Assembly (NCBI RefSeq): GCF_007570825.1
Contig: NZ_SUNB01000004.1
Coordinates: 62,001 to 126,000 of the forward strand
Length of the DNA: 64,000 bases
Source: Pleionea sediminis
GTDB taxonomy: Bacteria; Pseudomonadota; Gammaproteobacteria; Enterobacterales; Kangiellaceae
Direction of reading: 5' to 3'
Part shown: piece by piece, positions 37,737-46,824 of the stretch
Position numbering within the stretch: the first letter of the stretch is position 1
Layout of the letters: each line of letters begins with the position of its first letter
Program-made: the position numbers and the translations under genes
Notes under the pieces: model-generated
Told to the model about the DNA's origin: nothing
The model's input: the letters and a program-made list of their open reading frames with translations, nothing else
The model's database searches: none

Positions 37737-38854
37737 TCATCAGATTCCTGTGTCTCGTCGATATCGGGATTAACCAGTTGGTTTTTACCGATTTCATAAG
37801 CAATAAATTGTTCCTGGATTCTCGATTTAAATGCTTCGGGTCGTTTAGTGTTTAACACCGCAAAACGAACAACATAGTCGTCGGCGATTGATATTAACAC
37901 TTGCATTCCTCTTTTAAGCGCTCGTATGGTTTCGACTTCGCTATTATTGAGTGCTTTAATCTGAAACTCATTTCTTAATGAATCTCTTGCTTTAAACATG
38001 TCTCCCTCGACATGCAATAATTCAGCCGTTCGTTTCTCCAGATCATTGATTTCTTTAGCGTCAAAAAAAAGAATACCCATTGGTGTTTCATGATCTTCGT
38101 CGAAGGTAATTAAACAACGCGATTGAAAATCGGGTACATGATCAAGCATGTGCGTTGGAATATCGATAACTTTTCGGAAAGATTTGACTTTGATTAACCG
38201 TCGCTTAAAGTCGACGTGCTCAACGCGACAAATTCGGGTGTTTTCGGGCAGTGCTTGTTGGGAGTCTAATGCTCGTGATGCTTGATTTAGAGACTTTTTT
38301 TCTTTTAGTAATTGTTGTGAAAGGTCATTGAGCTGTTGTTGGAGTTGTTCATTCTCCTCTTTTAGCTCCTTTAATTGAGTTTTTAGTTTTTTCTTTTGTT
38401 CAACTTGTGGTTCCGGCGTCCATCCGGATTGAGTGGTATCCGAATTTTTCGCTTCATATTTTGCAATTTCGTCGTAAAAACTTTGTAGCGTTGACCCAAC
38501 TTTTCCCTTTTGTGGTAACTCAAACTTTATGCATGGAATGTACTGGTTTACTTTAATCGCTGAAGCATCTTCACTATTGGATTTTGAAGGAGCTTTGGCA
38601 CGGATTGAGAAAACGAAACTATCAAGGCAATAGAGTATGTTTTCCAGGTTGGGCACAAAACCGTGTGCGTCGAGGACCGATTTAATCGTTTCTACAGGAT
38701 TGGAAAACAAAATTCGATCAACTGTAATGTAGAAAAACTGACCGTCGTTATCATAGTCGACATGAGATAAATCTTTAGCAATGGATGCTTTGGATAAATC
38801 AGCATCGCCAGCTTCCGAAATAATAGTGAGTTTGTCTTTATCGAATATTGCCAT
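37733..38854 (-). CDS. Coiled-coil protein, first gene of the MotAB-helicase operon
   Basis: 373 residues, ATG with AGGTGA 7 bases upstream. No membrane helix or signal peptide, so cytoplasmic. Residues 1-135 form an unrecognised α/β part, about 153-197 is a strong coiled coil (KLKTQLKELKEENEQLQQQL), and about 205-270 is β-rich (CRVEHVDFKRRLIKVKSFRK), perhaps a small barrel. No catalytic motif is seen. Its 4-bp overlap with the MotA-like gene says that it is part of the same complex. In Zorya the channel carries a cytoplasmic tail that contacts the effector; this separate coiled-coil protein could fill that role. This is inference. Confidence 0.75.
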   Translation of the reverse strand: MAIFDKDKLTIISEAGDADLSKASIAKDLSHVDYDNDGQFFYITVDRILFSNPVETIKSVLDAHGFVPNLENILYCLDSFVFSIRAKAPSKSNSEDASAIKVNQYIPCIKFELPQKGKVGSTLQSFYDEIAKYEAKNSDTTQSGWTPEPQVEQKKKLKTQLKELKEENEQLQQQLNDLSQQLLKEKKSLNQASRALDSQQALPENTRICRVEHVDFKRRLIKVKSFRKVIDIPTHMLDHVPDFQSRCLITFDEDHETPMGILFFDAKEINDLEKRTAELLHVEGDMFKARDSLRNEFQIKALNNSEVETIRALKRGMQVLISIADDYVVRFAVLNTKRPEAFKSRIQEQFIAYEIGKNQLVNPDIDETQESDE

Positions 38855-39510
38855 ACTATTTCACCTGGCAGTAACCCTAAATATTCAAGGAACGATAATT
38901 TATTATGAAAAACTTGAACCCTGGTTGCATAGTTTTCATAGAAAATCTTGATGCGCGGTTACCTTCAATTCGCGTTTTCACTGGGTTGAATAAATTAAAA
39001 TTCTCCGTAACTGAATCCATTATGCGCAACCTAAACCTCTTTATCGTGATTTGACCCGTTTGGTTAGTGTGATTTGCCCACAGCAAGATAACATCATCTA
39101 AATTAGACAATCGACAGGTTTCCTGAGCAAGCCATTAAACTTGGGGGATAAGTCACAGTTCTGATTAAGAATAGTCGTAAATTCATAGGTTTGCGTACTG
39201 ATAATTAATCGTAGGTCAGCGATAATGGTCTGATTTTGGTGCCGATTAAAGGTTAAATGGCATTCGCCAACCTTACAATAAGCCAAGACGATGAATTGGG
39301 TCGATGAGGTTTACGATTACTTAGAAACAATCAACTCGCTATCATATTGATTTATCGATAAAAATATGACTTTTCTTTCGCATATCGAGTTTTAGTTTCG
39401 TTTAATCTTAAGCATAAAATTAAACTATAATTATTATCTCAATTAATTTGAATCGAATTGAGTTGCTTGTACTAAATTATGAGGAAATATTAACTTCATA
39501 GGAAAACAAT
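38855..39510. other. Intergenic region between divergent accessory genes
   Basis: About 650 bp between the leftward MotAB-helicase operon and a rightward small gene. Two short minus-strand frames (39286-39098 and 39110-38877, both TTG starts) overlap by 13 bp; they may be chance or the remains of a short gene. No recognised operator or RNA. Confidence 0.45.
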
Positions 39511-39876
39511 GTGGCTGGAACTCAGTATATTCTTCCGTGTCGAATCAGTGAAGAGAAACTCGTAGAAAAGTTACATAAACGTAAAATCAATGCCGTGATC
39601 GATCGAGGAGTCTGTCAGGTTATTTCTGGGGATCAGAAGTCAAAACTGAAGCTTACTTTTTATTATGATGATGATCTAGATAGTTACTATGGGTATTCGT
39701 CCGTAAAAAGTCATGAAGAACATCGAAAAAAGCTAGGTGATGACTGTAAAACTATTATTGAAGTGACTGTCGTTGAAGGGTTAAGTGCCTCATTACTTGC
39801 ACAAGACCTTAACGATGCTCTGCAAAAGGAAATGCCAAATGTGGTGATTGAGGAAGCAGAAGATCCATTTGGGTAA
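39511..39876 (+). CDS. Small acidic protein of unknown function
   Basis: 121 residues from GTG, with AGGAAAA just upstream. It is soluble, with no signal, and reads as a small α/β protein (LHKRKINAVIDRGVCQVIS, LKLTFYYDDDLDSYYGY, KTIIEVTVVEGLSA, QDLNDALQKEMPNVVIEEAED). The pattern of two β-strands and helices faintly recalls DUF1257-type proteins, but I cannot assign it. It lies between the MotAB-helicase operon and the NERD-helicase gene and may belong to the same accessory island. Confidence 0.55.
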   Translation: MAGTQYILPCRISEEKLVEKLHKRKINAVIDRGVCQVISGDQKSKLKLTFYYDDDLDSYYGYSSVKSHEEHRKKLGDDCKTIIEVTVVEGLSASLLAQDLNDALQKEMPNVVIEEAEDPFG

Positions 39877-40186
39877 GTCAAATAATGTCCTTTGGTTTAA
39901 ACATGGCTTGTATACATCAACTATAGATAGCCATGTAATTTATTTGACCGAATGACTCCGAACTCTATTTTCTATTTTTCGATAAATCTGGCATGCAATT
40001 CTGATTGATAAGTAGTAAATAAAGAATGTGTGAAACAAGTCACACTTTGTTGCTTTGAAATTTTAGCAAGCTCTTTCTTTAACTCTAGATTTTACCTATA
40101 TTATTTTGAGATCCGAGACTTATATCCAGAATGCCTTTCTAAATCTTATTAAACTATCACTAATTTTACTTAATGGATTGATCTAA
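39877..40186. other. Intergenic region holding a CRP-like site
   Basis: About 310 bp, AT-rich. A near-consensus CRP/FNR-type palindrome is at 40028-40045. No other structure is evident. Confidence 0.6.
40028..40045. promoter_or_regulatory. Near-consensus CRP-binding site
   Basis: GTGTGAAACAAGTCACAC contains TGTGA-N6-TCACA, an exact match to both half sites of the CRP consensus, with A/T-rich flanks (AAT before, TTT after). It is centred about 150 bp upstream of the NERD-helicase start. Whether it activates or represses depends on the unknown transcription start. Confidence 0.7.
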
Positions 40187-42202
40187 ATGGCGCAGATGTT
40201 CCCTGATGTTGAAACTACTCGAGTTATTTTTGCGAGCAGTGCAGAGGAAAAATTCTACAACGAATGTCGTAAACAATTGGATGATCAATGGGTTGTGTAC
40301 AGCTCATGTACGTTGTCCATGATCGAGCAAGATCGCGGGATGAAGGACAACGAAATTGATTTCGCTCTTTATCATCCCAGTTATGGAATAATTGTAATAG
40401 AAGTGAAAGGAGGGCGCTTAAAGTATGATCCCGATAAAGGAAATTTTTATTCTATCAATCGATTCGATAAGTCCTTTAAGATTAAAGATCCTTTTAAACA
40501 AGTTTTGCTTTGGAAAAGCCGGTTTTTAAGATATCTACGTCAGCAAAATGTACGGGTACCAGTATGCCACTCTGTATGCTTCCCCAATGTATTGGAGTCA
40601 GAAATCCCTGAAAATGCGGCGATTGAACCCGAGTTGATTATTGGTATATCTAAAATGGATCGGCTCGAAGAAACGCTCTCATCGTTGGCTAAACGTTCTC
40701 ATGAACAACGTTTTCTAAATTTTGTGGATGTTGGAGAGCGAGTTCATTCGATACTCAGAGGATCTCACTTTTCGACTCGGCTGCATATTCGCGATTATCT
40801 TGATAACCATGAACTTCGCCTGAAAGATATCGAATCGATTTCTGAAACTTTAATAACTCCTATCGCGAGTTCTCCACGTCTCGGAATTGAAGGTGAAGCT
40901 GGAACTGGAAAAACAATGCTCGCTATTATGTTAGCAAAGTACTTCAGAGGACTTGGTAAGCGTGTCTTAATGTTGTCGAGTAACCGATTAATGAATGATT
41001 TTCTGATCCAGGAAATTGGATCTGGTGTCGACGTTAAAACTTATAGCCAGATGGCAGGTAAATTTAATGTACGTTTACATAAAGCTCCCGATGATTTTAA
41101 AGGCGCTCATGAGGAATGGATACAGTTCGGAGTGCCAGAACGTTTGACCGAAGCAATTAGTCAGTCTCAAGTACGTTATGACGTTTTGTTATGTGATGAA
41201 GCACAAGATGTGCAACCTTTTTGGTGGGAGGCAATCGAAAAATTACTGGAGGAAAAAGAGAACGCAGAAGATCCGAGTCGATTTTACATCTTTTTTGATC
41301 GTAGCCAGGGAGTTTTTGGATCAGGAGGTCGAGAGACTCATTTCGTGCCTGAAAATGTGCTACCTATTGAGCCACCTTGGTTTCCGCTAGTCCATAATTA
41401 TCGAACAACTCGAGAGATCAGTCGATTCTCCAGAAGTTTTCGAACTGGAAAACAAATTCTTCAAAGTCATAGTGGCCGTTTTGGTTACAAACCGGAAATT
41501 ATTGAGTATGAAGATGATGCTGATTTTAATCGTCAAATGAAAATATTATGTCGCAAACTGTTCGAAGAGGAAGGAATTCGCACGCATGAAGTCACGATAT
41601 TATCGGCTCGTGCTCCTTTTGCGACGGGATCAATCCTGCAAAATGTTCAAAAATTTGGAAACTACGGATTATTCGATCTTAATAAACCTCTGCGAAAAAA
41701 TAGCCGCCAAAAAAAGCAATCTTTACCAAAAGGCAAAATTGCTGTTTCAACGATTGAAAGTTTTAAAGGGATGGAAACGCCAATAGCTGTGGTAACCAAT
41801 ATCAGTGAACATAAGATGCCTTTAAATAATCCAATTATGATGAGCTTGTTTTATGTTGCTTGTACCCGAGCAAAGCACATGCTGTATATTGCGGTTAAAA
41901 AGAATAGTATCAAGCAAAAGGAATTAAGTACTGCGCTTGAGAAAGTTAATGAGTCCGGGCCTTTAGTACTCGAGGGCTCGGCTGCCGACTATCAATTTAC
42001 TGGCAGTGTGGTTCATTATAATCCTGAGCGAGTCGGTTGGTTAAAAGTGGATGACCCTGCATTTGAGAAGTCTGGAATTATGTTTTTTCCTGCTGATTGT
42101 AATGTTGCAAATATTGAAGTTAAAGTTGGAACGAAAATTCAATTTCGACCCGCAGTCGATGGTGCGATTACATATGCTTCTAATCTGCAAGTTGTTCGCT
42201 AA
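40187..42202 (+). CDS. NERD-domain nuclease fused to a UvrD-like SF1 helicase
   Basis: 671 residues. The N-terminal NERD domain (about 18-140) carries the PD-(D/E)xK pattern: NEIDFALYHPSYG followed by IVIEVKGG. A complete SF1 core follows: GEAGTGKTMLA near residue 236, LLCDEAQDV near 336, FFDRSQ, a YRTTREI motif, STIESFKGME near 525 and YVACTRAKHMLYIAV near 560. A 90-residue β-rich tail follows. NERD-helicases are thought to process or degrade nucleic acid and are common in defence islands, though a DNA-repair role is equally possible. It stands alone, behind a CRP-like site, 146 bp before a metallopeptidase gene. Confidence 0.88.
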   Translation: MAQMFPDVETTRVIFASSAEEKFYNECRKQLDDQWVVYSSCTLSMIEQDRGMKDNEIDFALYHPSYGIIVIEVKGGRLKYDPDKGNFYSINRFDKSFKIKDPFKQVLLWKSRFLRYLRQQNVRVPVCHSVCFPNVLESEIPENAAIEPELIIGISKMDRLEETLSSLAKRSHEQRFLNFVDVGERVHSILRGSHFSTRLHIRDYLDNHELRLKDIESISETLITPIASSPRLGIEGEAGTGKTMLAIMLAKYFRGLGKRVLMLSSNRLMNDFLIQEIGSGVDVKTYSQMAGKFNVRLHKAPDDFKGAHEEWIQFGVPERLTEAISQSQVRYDVLLCDEAQDVQPFWWEAIEKLLEEKENAEDPSRFYIFFDRSQGVFGSGGRETHFVPENVLPIEPPWFPLVHNYRTTREISRFSRSFRTGKQILQSHSGRFGYKPEIIEYEDDADFNRQMKILCRKLFEEEGIRTHEVTILSARAPFATGSILQNVQKFGNYGLFDLNKPLRKNSRQKKQSLPKGKIAVSTIESFKGMETPIAVVTNISEHKMPLNNPIMMSLFYVACTRAKHMLYIAVKKNSIKQKELSTALEKVNESGPLVLEGSAADYQFTGSVVHYNPERVGWLKVDDPAFEKSGIMFFPADCNVANIEVKVGTKIQFRPAVDGAITYASNLQVVR

Positions 42203-42348
42203 ATGATGGTTGGATTCCTTAGTGGATCTTTCAGTCTGTTTTTAGGTGATTTACTAACAGAAGAGGGTTTGCTTTAATCTTGTATTGGCGCCTAGGGTAA
42301 TTATTTGTATAATTTTAAAATTCTGTTCCAAAAACTATTTGCAAATTG

Positions 42349-42879
42349 ATGACTGAGACGCTTGTTCGCAATAAACGATTAGGTATAACTAATTCTTCAG
42401 GCCGTCCAATAAATTTATTGATCTCTGGTTTTGGTCATCAGCAGCTCGTTCCGGTTGATGATGTTGTTGCTAAAGTAACTCAGTTACCCGTGAAGCATAT
42501 CGAAAAAATACAAGTTATTAAGTACGATCCAAATAAAAACATCTCATTTCTTCTTCGACATCAACGAGTTGGTCCTCAGCTTGGAGAATATCTTCTAGGT
42601 TACAACAGCATTGTGATTTATCGGTTCACATCGCGATCGGAGTGTTTTCATGTTCTTTTTCATGAAATAGGACATCATGTTTATTTTAAATCAATATCCA
42701 GCTTTAAGAAGAAAGAATGGGTGACTCAAGTTTATCGAAGCGAAAACGGTGTTTCAGAACTGGGGCAACGTAACGCGTGTGAAGATTTTGCTGAGGCCTA
42801 TGCTTTTTATTTGACAAACCCTGAGCATTTAAAATCATTTCCGAGAAAATACGCATTCATAAGGACACTATTTGACTGA
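42349..42879 (+). CDS. Zincin metallopeptidase-like protein (HEIGHH)
   Basis: 176 residues from the ATG at 42349 (a TTG lies one codon earlier). HEIGHH at residues 105-110 is a zinc-protease motif (HExxH), and ACEDFAEAYAFYL near 143-155 offers the third, acidic ligand. No signal peptide, so probably cytoplasmic. The remaining N-terminal 100 residues form an unrecognised α/β region. Such small metallopeptidases include ImmA/IrrE-type regulators of mobile elements and toxin-like proteases; the sequence does not tell which. It follows the NERD-helicase by 146 bp. Confidence 0.65.
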   Translation: MTETLVRNKRLGITNSSGRPINLLISGFGHQQLVPVDDVVAKVTQLPVKHIEKIQVIKYDPNKNISFLLRHQRVGPQLGEYLLGYNSIVIYRFTSRSECFHVLFHEIGHHVYFKSISSFKKKEWVTQVYRSENGVSELGQRNACEDFAEAYAFYLTNPEHLKSFPRKYAFIRTLFD

Positions 42880-42974
42880 TATAGAGTTGATTCATGTTAA
42901 TTTTCACTGGAATTAACGACAGTTTTCTTTAAAATTAGCGCCAAAATGCAGTAGAAAGGTTCAGGGAAGTACGA

Positions 42975-43604
42975 ATGTCTTGGCTTAAATTTTTATTAGT
43001 AACGATATTTTTCTTGGGATTAGTCGGTTGTGGCTCAACTTTAAAAAAGGACCTTTCTGTTTTAAATTCGACCAAAGCTTGCTGCGATTCTTTATCTAAA
43101 ATAACCTACCAACCTATTACGGATCAGAAACTAACCATTGAACTTGGAAAAGGTAAAAAAGTTCGATTATTCAATGATATAAAAAGTTATTTTGCCGCCC
43201 TTGAAATAGTTAATGAACCTACAAGTCTCGAAATACAGAGTTATATAACGGGAGGTTGGCTTCCTTCTGCACATATCGTTGTCCCTAAGTTAATTTTATT
43301 GGATGAAAAATATAAGATTGTTCGTGAATTAGATTGGACCTATACCTGGGGGAGTGATCCTTGGATTGGAAGTTACATGACCGCCCAGTTAACCTTAATG
43401 CCTGATGAGAAGTATTTGATTGTCTATGCTGAGAACAGTAAGCCAAATAAACGTATTGAATTTGTGAACTACAATTCCGGTTTATCACCTGTATATACTG
43501 GGTCTGGAACAATATACATTCCGACTTCAGATTCAAAAACTTTTCAGCTGCCACTAGGGCCTACAGGAAGAATCGACATATTGGTTAAGGATAATGAGGG
43601 GTAA
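42975..43604 (+). CDS. MalM-family periplasmic lipoprotein
   Basis: 209 residues with a lipobox (GLVGC, Cys19). After it, LNSTKACCDSLSKITYQPI and a β-sandwich with VPKLILLDEKYKIVRELDWTYTW match the pattern of MalM proteins, including the double Cys near residues 36-37. In enteric bacteria MalM is the last gene of a maltose operon and its role is unclear. Here there is no maltose gene next to it, so a link to maltose is not supported. It stands alone, 95 bp after the metallopeptidase. Confidence 0.65.
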   Translation: MSWLKFLLVTIFFLGLVGCGSTLKKDLSVLNSTKACCDSLSKITYQPITDQKLTIELGKGKKVRLFNDIKSYFAALEIVNEPTSLEIQSYITGGWLPSAHIVVPKLILLDEKYKIVRELDWTYTWGSDPWIGSYMTAQLTLMPDEKYLIVYAENSKPNKRIEFVNYNSGLSPVYTGSGTIYIPTSDSKTFQLPLGPTGRIDILVKDNEG

Positions 43605-44132
43605 ATTCGTTACTATCGCAAATAAAGTAGTCGTTGCTGTTAGAATTGTATTTAATGTTAACTTTAATTTTCGTTTGTAAGTTGTTATAAATCATAAACT
43701 TTAATCTGCATAAAATCCTTCTTTGGTGGAATAATATACAAGATTCTATTTTAGAAAATAAATGTAAAGATTCTGAAAAATTAACCTAGGGACAAGGTAA
43801 ATCAAGCTATATCAGTTTTAGTTATATAATGGATTCATATTAGTAGAAAATACAATAGATAAAATTCTTTAATATTTACAATTAATTAGAACTATTCATC
43901 CTAGTTTTTTAAATTAATATTTGTTAACTGTGTCAACTATCGTCTAATAATATCTCATTCCATCAATTTTGAAAAAAGTTTAGAGCGAATTATTAGATAT
44001 GTGCAATATTACCGTTAAATACACCAAATACTCATAGAATGAGATTTAGCGTTTCTGTATTATACGCGCTCAATTTCACTGCAATTACGCTCTTGTATAA
44101 CTCATAGTGAGCGTTAGAGGGGACCTCATAAA
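43605..44132. other. Intergenic region before the flagellar-type operon
   Basis: About 530 bp, very AT-rich, without coding frame. Near its end, ACGCTC and GAGCGT (44086-44113) form a 6-bp inverted repeat around TTGTATAACTCATAG, which contains a TATAAC -10-like hexamer. No sigma-54 (GG-N10-GC) or sigma-28 consensus is seen. The operon promoter must lie here, since the next 20 kb has no other gap of note. Confidence 0.55.
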
Positions 44133-44639
44133 ATGGAGCATCTTTCAACTGTCGAATTAGTGGCTTGCGGAAATAATGAGTTTAGAAATGAGCGTTACGC
44201 TCAAGCTCTAGTTTTCTACAAAGCAGCCAGTATGAAAAAGGATTTTGACACGGTCGATTTTGCTCACCTTGCGCGTACTTATGCCAAACTTGAATTATTT
44301 GATCAGGCCAAAGAGGCATTCGAGTTATTTTTGGCTAAATATCCTGATGCCTATATTGAGCGATTTCAATTAGGTCTGGTTCTTAGAGATTTAAATAATG
44401 CCGATAACGCAATAGAAATTTTCGATCAGGTTCTTGCTCAAGAGCCTACCTTTGCTCCAGCTTTGTATTATAAATCATTGGTTTGTATAGAAAAAGATGA
44501 TTTAGAGTCGGCGAAATTCTTACTTTCTGAATTACTTCGTAATACCGAAGACGACAATTTATATGTCAAGCTTACTAATGAGTTGATTGAGTCATTAAAT
44601 CTCGAAATTAATGTTGAAGCGTCTCCGTCTGAACAATAA
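44133..44639 (+). CDS. TPR protein, first gene of the flagellar-type operon
   Basis: 168 residues built of about four tetratricopeptide-type helix pairs (NEFRNERYAQALVFYKAAS, LARTYAKLELFDQAKEAFELF, LVLRDLNNADNAIEIFDQVL). No signal peptide, so cytoplasmic. AGAGGGGA lies upstream of the ATG. It is 15 bp ahead of a second TPR gene that leads into fliQ. TPR proteins in type III secretion clusters commonly act as chaperones or pilotins; that is the most likely role here, but unproven. Confidence 0.75.
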   Translation: MEHLSTVELVACGNNEFRNERYAQALVFYKAASMKKDFDTVDFAHLARTYAKLELFDQAKEAFELFLAKYPDAYIERFQLGLVLRDLNNADNAIEIFDQVLAQEPTFAPALYYKSLVCIEKDDLESAKFLLSELLRNTEDDNLYVKLTNELIESLNLEINVEASPSEQ

Positions 44640-44654
44640 TAAGAGGAACAGGAC

Positions 44655-45785
44655 ATGAGTAGTGTGGAACAAGTAAATCGGCTCGAAAAATTTGCTCAAT
44701 CAGATCCCGATAATATTTCGTTGGCAAACGATCTGTTAAACGCGTGTATTGCGGCGGGTGAACTTGATAAGGGAATTGAGTTAGCCAGCAATATGCCAAC
44801 ATCAGTTCGGCAAGATCCCAAAGTGGCTTTTGCAGTAGGCATGTTATCTATGGCGAAAGGAAATTATGAGCAAGCCGTTTCAAGTTTTCAAATAACCTAC
44901 AATTCTCATCCTGAAAATGTCGCAGTGAGTTACAACTATGCTTACGCGTTGTTCGCTTCGCATGAATTTGAAAAAGCTTCAAAAACTTTACTTTTGGTTG
45001 AAAACCAATGGCGTGTATTACCAACTCTCAAATTACTTCTTGCTCGATGCTTACACTATTTAGGTGAATTGAAAACTGCTATTCAACATATAGAAGCTTT
45101 AGTTCAAGTAGAGCCTACCAATTGGGAAGCGAAAGGTTTATTAAGTTTATTATTATTGGATGATGGACAATATGAAGCAGCTGATCAGGTTGCAAACGAA
45201 GTGTTGGGGAATGACGACAAACAATTGGATGCAAGTATCGCACGAAGCTCAGCACTGATCAGTATGAAAGATATAGCTAGTGCAAATGATGCAGTTACCA
45301 AAGCATTAGAAGCCCATCCTACGGTAGGTCGACTTTGGAGCAGCAAAGGCCAACTTGATATGCTGTCGCTAGATTTCCAAAAAGCCATTTCATCACTTCA
45401 TCAAGCAACTAAACACATGCCTGATCATATAGGTACATGGCATTTGCTCGGTTGGACTCAAATGATGACTGACGACCTAAAGAGTGCAAGGGGTAGTTTT
45501 GATAAAGCGCTCCAGTTAAATCGAAACTTTGGAGACACTCATGGTGGTTTAGCGGTACTTTCAGTTTTTGAAGGCAATTTAGACTCTGCCAAAGAATCGA
45601 TGCGTCGTGCGCTTGGTTTAGATAGTGAGTCAATGGCTGGACTTTACGCGAAGGCATTGATTTTAGAAAAAGAAGGAAATGTTGAAGAAAGTAAAGTGAT
45701 TATGGAAAAGATCATGCAGAGCGATACATCAAAAGGCGCAATGGCGTATTTACCGATGATGAAACAAATGAGAGAAATGGGTTAA
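44655..45785 (+). CDS. Larger TPR protein beside fliQ
   Basis: 376 residues, nearly all TPR-type helix pairs (about nine), for example KVAFAVGMLSMAKGNYEQAVS and TWHLLGWTQMMTDDLKSARGS. No signal or membrane segment. It ends 4 bp before fliQ, so it is translated with the export genes. Canonical flagellar operons do not start with such genes. It may be a chaperone or scaffold for an exported substrate of this system. Confidence 0.75.
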   Translation: MSSVEQVNRLEKFAQSDPDNISLANDLLNACIAAGELDKGIELASNMPTSVRQDPKVAFAVGMLSMAKGNYEQAVSSFQITYNSHPENVAVSYNYAYALFASHEFEKASKTLLLVENQWRVLPTLKLLLARCLHYLGELKTAIQHIEALVQVEPTNWEAKGLLSLLLLDDGQYEAADQVANEVLGNDDKQLDASIARSSALISMKDIASANDAVTKALEAHPTVGRLWSSKGQLDMLSLDFQKAISSLHQATKHMPDHIGTWHLLGWTQMMTDDLKSARGSFDKALQLNRNFGDTHGGLAVLSVFEGNLDSAKESMRRALGLDSESMAGLYAKALILEKEGNVEESKVIMEKIMQSDTSKGAMAYLPMMKQMREMG

Positions 45786-45789
45786 ATAA

Positions 45790-46053
45790 ATGGAAGGTGA
45801 TATCCCACTCTTATTGATGTCACAAATGCTAAAAGCGGCGGTTATGATTGCTGCTCCAATACTTGGAGCAAGCCTGGTGGTGGGTTTGATCGTTTCGGTA
45901 TTTCAGGTTGTTACGCAAATTCAAGAAATGACATTGACTTTTGTACCAAAACTTATAGCGGCAGTCGCCGTTTTGATCATGTTAGGACATTGGATGTTGT
46001 CACAGTGGCGGGTCTTCGCTACTGAGTTAATAACTGCCGCAGGGCAGTTTTAA
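45790..46053 (+). CDS. fliQ: Flagellar-type export protein FliQ
   Basis: 87 residues with two membrane helices, the usual size. The phrase GLIVSVFQVVTQIQEMTLTFVPKLIA is the conserved FliQ/SctS signature, joining the helices. FliQ packs with FliP and FliR to form the export-gate pore. Four bp after the TPR gene and 3 bp before fliR. Confidence 0.96.
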   Translation: MEGDIPLLLMSQMLKAAVMIAAPILGASLVVGLIVSVFQVVTQIQEMTLTFVPKLIAAVAVLIMLGHWMLSQWRVFATELITAAGQF

Positions 46054-46056
46054 GTC

Positions 46057-46824
46057 ATGTTACTCGAAACTTTATCAATTCGTGTACTTGATGGGCTATT
46101 AGTAATGATTCGATTTGCACCATTGTTCTTTAGTAGTTCAATGACGCCTATGGCAAGAATGCCACAGCTTGCAAAGGTTTCCATGATGGTAAGCTTTAGT
46201 ATTCTTATTGTAACGATTCTACCGGCTGAGAATGATTGGTTTAATGTCTCATTACTAGAGTTTCTATTGGTTGCTGCAAACGAGTTATTTATTGGTGTGA
46301 TGTTGCTTTTTGGTTTTATAGCCGCGCAGTCTGCCATTATGACGATGGGGCGAATGATAGAGATGCAAATTGGATTTGGTGCAGCGGGGATAATCAATCC
46401 ATCAACCAGTCAATCCGAGTCTGTGATAGGAACATTATTGACCATGGTTTCGGTTTTCTTGATGTTTTTATTAATGGTTGACCATTCTCTAATAACAAGC
46501 TTGTTTACTTCTTTCATTGTAACACCCGTTGGTAATCTACTATACCCAGATGCACTTTCGGTGATGGTACCAAACTTGGCTGCCCAGTTTATACTTGCAC
46601 TTCTACTTGTACTGCCTGTGTCTCTTGGTTTGTTATGTCTTGACCTTGTCATTGGGTACTTGGCAAAAACAATGCCTCAAATGAATATTTACTTTGTCAG
46701 TTTACCGTTAAAAATAGGCGTTGGTTTAGTGGTCTTTTCTCTGGTAGCACCGACAATGATCAACGTGTTTAAGCGTATTTTCGGCACTCTCAATGATTAT
46801 TGGTTAAATTTTGTAGGTGTCTAA
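46057..46824 (+). CDS. fliR: Flagellar-type export protein FliR
   Basis: 255 residues, mostly membrane helices, the usual length. RFAPLFFSSSMTPMARMP and the IGFGAAGIINPSTSQSE stretch are FliR/SctT landmarks. It completes the FliPQR pore. Its stop overlaps the flhB start by one base. Confidence 0.95.
   Translation: MLLETLSIRVLDGLLVMIRFAPLFFSSSMTPMARMPQLAKVSMMVSFSILIVTILPAENDWFNVSLLEFLLVAANELFIGVMLLFGFIAAQSAIMTMGRMIEMQIGFGAAGIINPSTSQSESVIGTLLTMVSVFLMFLLMVDHSLITSLFTSFIVTPVGNLLYPDALSVMVPNLAAQFILALLLVLPVSLGLLCLDLVIGYLAKTMPQMNIYFVSLPLKIGVGLVVFSLVAPTMINVFKRIFGTLNDYWLNFVGV

Noticed and set aside
38877-39286. Two short minus-strand frames before the MotAB-helicase operon
   Set aside because: Both need TTG starts, lack good ribosome sites and resemble no family; at most a decayed small gene.
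42975-43604. Maltose operon link of the MalM-like lipoprotein
   Set aside because: No maltose transport or metabolism gene is nearby.
43605-44132. Sigma-54 promoter for the flagellar-type operon
   Set aside because: No GG-N10-GC element at the right spacing was found.
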